This document shows, piece by piece, positions 62,301 to 64,000 of a stretch of DNA of 64,000 nucleotides. The DNA is from Tubiluchus corallicola (Eukaryota > Priapulida > Priapulimorpha > Priapulimorphida > Tubiluchidae): contig JAQGDQ010000063.1 in NCBI GenBank assembly GCA_030141605.1, positions 432,001 to 496,000 on the forward strand, in the 5' to 3' direction. The notes beneath the pieces are model-generated. The model was given only the letters and a program-made list of their open reading frames with translations. It was not told the DNA's origin and ran no database searches. The translations under genes were made by a program, and so were the position numbers. The number at the start of each line of letters is the position of its first letter. The stretch's first letter is position 1.

Positions 62301-64000
62301 AGGATGTAAGAAGAAACACTATCACTACAAAAGATGATATTATAATTTGATGTATTTTCTAAATATTGACAGAAAAAATATGTTCTATGCAAGACTTTTT
62401 GAAACTTCCTGAGGCAATTTCTAGCTGGAAATCATAATAAACAATTTTAGTGTTCTTACAAAATGAAAAATGTAGTTCATACGGAACCAAAACAAAAAAT
62501 CTTTAACTGCTAGAAGTAGAAATTAGCTATATTCTTAAAAAATGCATGTCTGCATCTTTTGGGTATAGTGATTAAACAAAGCATCTTCCCGGGACTAAAA
62601 CCTTTCTGTGTCAGTACTTCAGGAGTATTTCCAGAAAAAAGGACCTTCACAGAGCAATATTTGACCTTACCAATTAATGCGCATGACTGATCAGGTTATG
62701 CTAAGGTTACATAATTTTTTTTAGATCAAACGATTTTTGTTCATGTGGTCACTCGTGTATAAAGAATCATTATTACAATGTGCACACATAATCCAAAGAT
62801 GGCAACTCCAAAGATGCAGAAAAGAAGTCAAATAGAAAATAATTATCTGATTAGGCTGTCATAAGTTAGTACTTTCATTTGAAATAGAAAAGCAACATTT
62901 TCAAATAAGAAAACTTTCATGTAAACAATTTTTCAAACAGATATACAAGGCTGTTCTAACACTTGATGTCGCTGCCACTTGTCAATGATTTTCCCAGGCA
63001 CACAGGCCAACAAAATTTGTACTGACGCACATGATTGTTTTTCAACTGGTAAAGCCTATTAATTTCATACATCAAACCTTTTTCTCGGAGAATGTCTCCA
63101 AACACTCAACAATAAGCAACAGAGGTATTTGGTATTTCATAAATTTAAAAAAATCCAAAAAAACAGTAAAATTTCATTTCCAAAAACTGTTTCAATAACA
63201 AGAACTCATCATGTAATTAAGGCTTATGCATTTATGGAAAATAATCAAGATATTAAACAAGGCAATGAAAAGCAAAAAATGTTTAAATTGTGATCTTGCA
63301 CAATTTTTGTGTATATATTTTTAAATGCTACATAGTGAACATTATTACCCAAGTTTAATGTACTCACACTTTATAAATGATGAGGTTTATACTAGACCTA
63401 AATATTACACAGCTTAATTCTTTGTCTTACGTGTATAACCCACATATATCTTCTTGTGAATCAAGGACTATTTGTACACGAATATATATGAAATTATACA
63501 TATATGAATTTTACACCTATTGATTGAAATTCAAACACTTAAAAACATTGCACAATATAAAAGCAGCTGAAATAAAAATAGTATCTAAAAATTTAAAAGT
63601 CGCAGGTATCGTAGTGCAGCAAAAATACAGTTGCGATTCAAGCGCTTTTTGAAAACTTGGCCAAACACCTATACATCTATACAAAGGCACGTATATTTAA
63701 ATAGTTGTGCATAAACAAAAATTCTTTGCCAGGACTCTTTGCACTAAGTAAAATTAATTAATACATGATTTTATAGCCCTAATGTAAGAATCATTAAGCA
63801 AGACTGGTGGCAAACAAGGAAACTGAAGCAAAAAGGCCAAGACCAGCAATATTATGAAGAGTACCTTTACTAGCAGAGAATGACATTACAACAGAGTTAA
63901 ACTAACAAAAACTGAAATTCGGCAATTAGGCTACTTCAACTGAAGAAAGTAAAATAAACATTAAATAACGAAAAACAAAAATTTACTCACCTCTAAATTC
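44267..64000 (-). CDS. JADE/rhinoceros-family PHD-finger protein, 5' end outside the window
   Basis: Whole-gene entry. Coding exons from 5' to 3' are 64000-63991 (partial), 62119-61977, 61092-60935, 60562-60521, 58533-58373, 56002-55854, 55361-55299, 54525-54407, 54282-54111, 53706-53593, 52216-52092, 51248-51128, 50638-50513 and 50353-44267. All junctions are GT-AG and phases match throughout (7,590 nt, 2,529 residues plus stop). By window residue: JADE N-terminal (Epc-like) region about 50-200; C4HC3 PHD finger C216-C260; zinc knuckle C268/C271/H289/C292; extended PHD C325-H383; conserved JADE segment to about 520; then a long Ser/Lys/Pro-rich tail. Known for the family: JADE proteins are nuclear scaffolds joining HBO1/KAT7, ING4/5 and MEAF6, and their PHD fingers read the H3 tail; fly rhinoceros affects EGFR signalling. 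Inferred: same chromatin role here. Odd: tail about four times the size of vertebrate JADE tails. Family assignment is very sure; orthology to a particular JADE is not resolved. Confidence 0.96.
44486..44497 (-). other. AT-hook core (RGRP) in the JADE tail
   Basis: The codons for R-G-R-P lie inside the basic segment [18 protein letters not shown], about 75 residues from the C-terminus. RGRP flanked by basic residues is the AT-hook core, known to bind the minor groove of A+T-rich DNA. One hook alone is weak evidence, but the surrounding charge fits DNA binding or nuclear localisation. Confidence 0.65.
50513..50638 (-). CDS. JADE gene exon, post-PHD helical segment II
   Basis: Acceptor TTTTTCAG, donor GTAAGT; 126 nt, phase 0. 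It encodes [20 protein letters not shown], then [18 protein letters not shown]. The P-LL-PK-EE and LR-DLERV blocks are conserved in the family; the RQDLER-V junction crosses into the last exon. Confidence 0.94.
51128..51248 (-). CDS. JADE gene exon, post-PHD helical segment I
   Basis: Acceptor CTTTTAG, donor GTAATT; 121 nt. It encodes [20 protein letters not shown], then [13 protein letters not shown]. The EEFY-YV and YWKLKRK motifs are conserved in JADE proteins just after the second PHD finger. Confidence 0.94.
51249..52091. other. JADE intron with small inverted motifs
   Basis: Carries AATCCCA/TGGGATT (about 51470-51497) and CAATCCCG/CGGGATTGG pairs (about 51894-51960). Possibly the remains of short palindromic elements; nothing codes. 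Confidence 0.3.
52092..52216 (-). CDS. JADE gene exon, end of extended PHD finger
   Basis: Acceptor ATGTCTAG, donor GTTACT; 125 nt. It encodes [20 protein letters not shown], then [18 protein letters not shown]380 and H383 are the last ePHD ligands. The charged region that follows is the usual linker to the JADE helical segment. Confidence 0.92.
53024..53505. mobile_element. Foldback (MITE-like) element in a JADE intron
   Basis: The left arm (about 53024-53225) and right arm (about 53290-53505) are imperfect inverted repeats of roughly 200 bp. Matching blocks in order: CAATTAAAAAACAAG, AACAAAAAAAGG, GGCATT followed by CTAGAACTACTGA, ATTAACGCAT versus ATTAACACAT, and ATATCACACTA. The outer ends are related to a second, short palindrome at 61613-61692. 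There is no coding frame, so it would be non-autonomous. Confidence 0.7.
53593..53706 (-). CDS. JADE gene exon, extended PHD finger core
   Basis: Acceptor TTTTTAG, donor GTGATT (non-consensus +4/+5); 114 nt, phase 0. It encodes [20 protein letters not shown], then an acidic loop [19 protein letters not shown] supplies the ePHD ligands H348 and C351. The acidic insertion replaces a shorter acidic loop in the vertebrate proteins. Confidence 0.95.
53800..53890 (-). repeat. tRNA-derived SINE-like sequence, copy 3
   Basis: On the minus strand a perfect B box GGTTCAAGTCC (53825-53815) follows a tRNA-like segment with an A-box-like GGCATAGCTGCCAGG upstream. It lies within the intron between the two ePHD exons. 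Its tail differs from the 13.4-13.9 kb copies, so it may be another SINE family or an isolated tRNA relic. Confidence 0.5.
54111..54282 (-). CDS. JADE gene exon, zinc knuckle and extended PHD finger
   Basis: Acceptor AATTTAG, donor GTAAGC; 172 nt. It encodes [20 protein letters not shown], then [10 protein letters not shown] and [19 protein letters not shown]289 and C292 finish the zinc knuckle; C325, C328 and C338 begin the extended PHD finger. The ALWIPEV motif is typical of the PHD-knuckle-ePHD (PZP) modules of JADE, BRPF and AF10. Confidence 0.96.
54407..54525 (-). CDS. JADE gene exon, end of PHD finger 1 and zinc knuckle
   Basis: Acceptor ATCACAG, donor GTAAGC; 119 nt. It encodes [18 protein letters not shown] (last PHD1 ligands C244, C257, C260), then [14 protein letters not shown], the start of the zinc knuckle (C268, C271). 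ACYGI, W-CR-C and CPN-GGAMK are near-invariant in JADE and BRPF proteins; flanking regions favour JADE. Confidence 0.95.
54631..54866. repeat. Diverged tandem duplication of about 118 bp
   Basis: Two copies in the intron before PHD finger 1's last exon share, in order, TCCTCATCA, ACATAATTTTC (ACATGATTTTC), ATATCATAGG (ATATCGTAGG), ACAAATGACT, and GCCCCAAAA. The offset is about 118 bp. There is no reading frame and no known family. Confidence 0.65.
55299..55361 (-). CDS. JADE gene exon, PHD finger 1 core
   Basis: 63-nt exon, phase 0 at both ends, acceptor TTGTAG and donor GTAATA. It encodes [20 protein letters not shown] plus Q, giving zinc ligands C233, C236 and H241. Being 63 nt and symmetric it could be skipped in frame, but that would destroy the PHD finger. 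Confidence 0.93.
55854..56002 (-). CDS. JADE gene exon, start of PHD finger 1
   Basis: Acceptor TGGCCAG, donor GTTAGT (a GT donor with weaker consensus); 149 nt. It encodes [17 protein letters not shown], then [17 protein letters not shown]. The EYDEDV-CD-C motif marks the entry into the first PHD finger and supplies its first zinc-ligand pair (C216 and C219 by window numbering). Confidence 0.93.
56268..58284 (-). mobile_element. Tigger-like (pogo/Tc1-mariner superfamily) DNA transposon
   Basis: 2,017 bp, bounded by TA on both sides (56266-56267 and 58285-58286), the target duplication of this superfamily. The left end CAGTGATACCTCGAGATACG and the right end, inverted CAGTTGAACCTCGACTTCCG, are terminal inverted repeats sharing CAGT--A-CCTCGA. 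It holds a decayed transposase on the minus strand. It sits in the JADE intron between 58373 and 56002, in the gene's orientation, and makes up about 85% of that intron. Confidence 0.9.
56712..58080 (-). pseudogene. Decayed Tigger-type transposase
   Basis: The minus-strand frame shows the family pattern in order: [18 protein letters not shown] (DNA-binding to catalytic linker), ATEEFIRKF, then [67 protein letters not shown], and an acidic C-terminus ending KVADFI. At least three in-frame stops (among them at 57397 and 57016) and probable frameshifts in the N-terminal part break it. The Asp expected first in the catalytic triad (usual NxDETGLF) reads Glu here. Not functional. Confidence 0.88.
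58373..58533 (-). CDS. JADE gene exon, Epc-like region
   Basis: Acceptor TATTTTAG, donor GTATGT; 161 nt. It encodes LPKKLLRI, then [20 protein letters not shown] and VNEERWFAG. The [10 protein letters not shown] pattern is the conserved Epc-like segment of JADE proteins, a region reported to contact the HBO1 acetyltransferase. The intron that follows (56003-58372) holds the Tigger-like transposon; without it that intron would be about 350 bp. Confidence 0.93.
58534..60520. other. JADE intron with unexplained ORF and repeat copy
   Basis: Holds a 77-codon plus-strand ORF at 58754-58987 with no family I recognise (begins [20 protein letters not shown]); it may be a mobile-element fragment. It also holds the inverted copy of the unclassified interspersed repeat and a small perfect hairpin AACTGCCT/AGGCAGTT at 59551-59572. 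Confidence 0.4.
59705..60110 (-). repeat. Interspersed repeat, copy 2 (unclassified, inverted)
   Basis: The reverse complement matches 10690-11225 over most of its length with small indels. The best-conserved part is AAATGCAGGCGCTAGTGCCC (about 59814-59788) followed by GAAATGCATGTAACAGCGAA. It lacks the extra segment found in copy 1. Two copies in opposite orientation in two different genes point to a mobile family. Confidence 0.8.
60521..60562 (-). CDS. JADE gene micro-exon (42 nt)
   Basis: A 42-nt exon with acceptor TCTTACAG and donor GTAAGT, encoding [15 protein letters not shown] across both junctions. It is too short to stand out as an ORF but is needed to keep frame between its neighbours. 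Family position: the short linker between the VPV-P block and the Pro-Lys-Lys block. It could be skipped without frameshift (42 is a multiple of 3), so alternative splicing is possible. Confidence 0.85.
60935..61092 (-). CDS. JADE gene exon, start of conserved JADE domain
   Basis: Acceptor TTGCAG, donor GTAACG; 158 nt. It encodes [15 protein letters not shown], then [20 protein letters not shown]. The DLI-AMKL and [13 protein letters not shown] blocks are hallmarks of the JADE N-terminal region and are the strongest single identifier of the family in this window. Confidence 0.95.
61613..61692. mobile_element. Short palindromic element related to the 53.0-kb foldback
   Basis: AATGAATAAAAAATCCCACA with ATTAAAAAAC is inverted at the right end as TTTTTAATTATAGGATTTTT plus TATTCATT, enclosing only about 20 bp of pyrimidine-rich sequence. 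The arm end AAATCCCACAATTAAAAAAC is identical to 53031-53050, so both belong to one family. Confidence 0.6.
61977..62119 (-). CDS. JADE gene exon, serine-rich N-terminal linker
   Basis: Acceptor TTACTAG before 62119 and donor GTATAT after 61977; 143 nt, entering in phase 1 and leaving in phase 0. It encodes an acidic and serine-rich stretch ([18 protein letters not shown]) ending NKMEQPAE. Known JADE proteins carry a comparable Ser-rich low-complexity segment immediately before the conserved block that starts with a Phe-Arg-x-Asp-Leu-Ile motif, which is exactly what the next exon encodes. Confidence 0.85.
62120..63990. other. JADE intron near the 5' end, no feature seen
   Basis: A+T-rich sequence of 1,871 bp between two coding exons. 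No repeats or exon-like stretches recognised. Confidence 0.5.
63991..64000 (-). CDS. JADE gene, partial 5'-most exon in window
   Basis: Only the last ten bases of this exon are in the window, followed on the minus strand by a strong donor (GTGAGT at 63990-63985). Read as E-F-R plus one base, it joins the next exon in phase to give EFRGSSKG. The start codon lies beyond base 64000, so the true N-terminus cannot be given. Confidence 0.7.

Overview
This is nuclear DNA from an animal. It is A+T-rich and has spliceosomal GT-AG introns, several minisatellites and long microsatellites, tRNA-derived and 5S-rRNA-like repeats, and a Tigger/pogo transposon. There are no bacterial-type operons. The larger gene has a JADE-type N-terminus followed by a C-terminal exon of about 2,030 codons. 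Vertebrate JADE proteins are far shorter (roughly 500-850 residues), and a very long C-terminus recalls the insect homologue rhinoceros, so an invertebrate is likely. I cannot name a phylum.

Both genes I can support lie on the minus strand. Right part (44.27-64.0 kb): a JADE/rhinoceros-family gene, missing only its 5' end beyond base 64000. Fourteen exons join in frame over 7,590 coding bases (2,529 residues seen). They encode a JADE (Enhancer-of-polycomb-like) N-terminal region, a complete C4HC3 PHD finger, a zinc knuckle, an extended PHD finger, the conserved JADE segment ending at [10 protein letters not shown], and then a long low-complexity tail. The tail carries a polyserine tract, three copies of a short C-terminal motif and an AT-hook. 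In the family, JADE proteins are scaffolds of the HBO1 (KAT7) histone acetyltransferase complex.

Left part (1-40.0 kb): the 5' end of a second gene, called gene A here, which I do not recognise. A first coding exon (39821-40008) can be spliced in frame to small exons at 5203-5274 and 1644-1727, and the gene continues beyond base 1. At least one more first exon (25270-25334), and possibly two others (14316-14380, 27808-27908), end in the same phase. This suggests alternative promoters feeding common exon 2. The roughly 34.5-kb first intron is filled with tandem repeats: 31-bp, 38-bp, 37-bp (6 kb, with a higher-order period near 2.8 kb) and 60-bp units, plus (GA)n, (TACA)n, (CT)n and (TA)n. It also holds SINE-like sequences, a 5S-like fragment and two inverted-repeat elements.

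The interval 40.0-44.27 kb holds the gene A promoter region and the probable 3' UTR of the JADE gene. Introns of the JADE gene carry a 2,017-bp Tigger-like element with TA target duplication and decayed transposase, a foldback element with a second short relative, a tRNA-derived SINE, and an inverted copy of a repeat that also lies in gene A's intron. I see no CRISPR array, operon, functional rRNA or tRNA gene, or novel defence-type system. The most interesting signals are the phase-matched alternative first exons, the higher-order minisatellite, and the C-terminal triplicated motif of the JADE protein.
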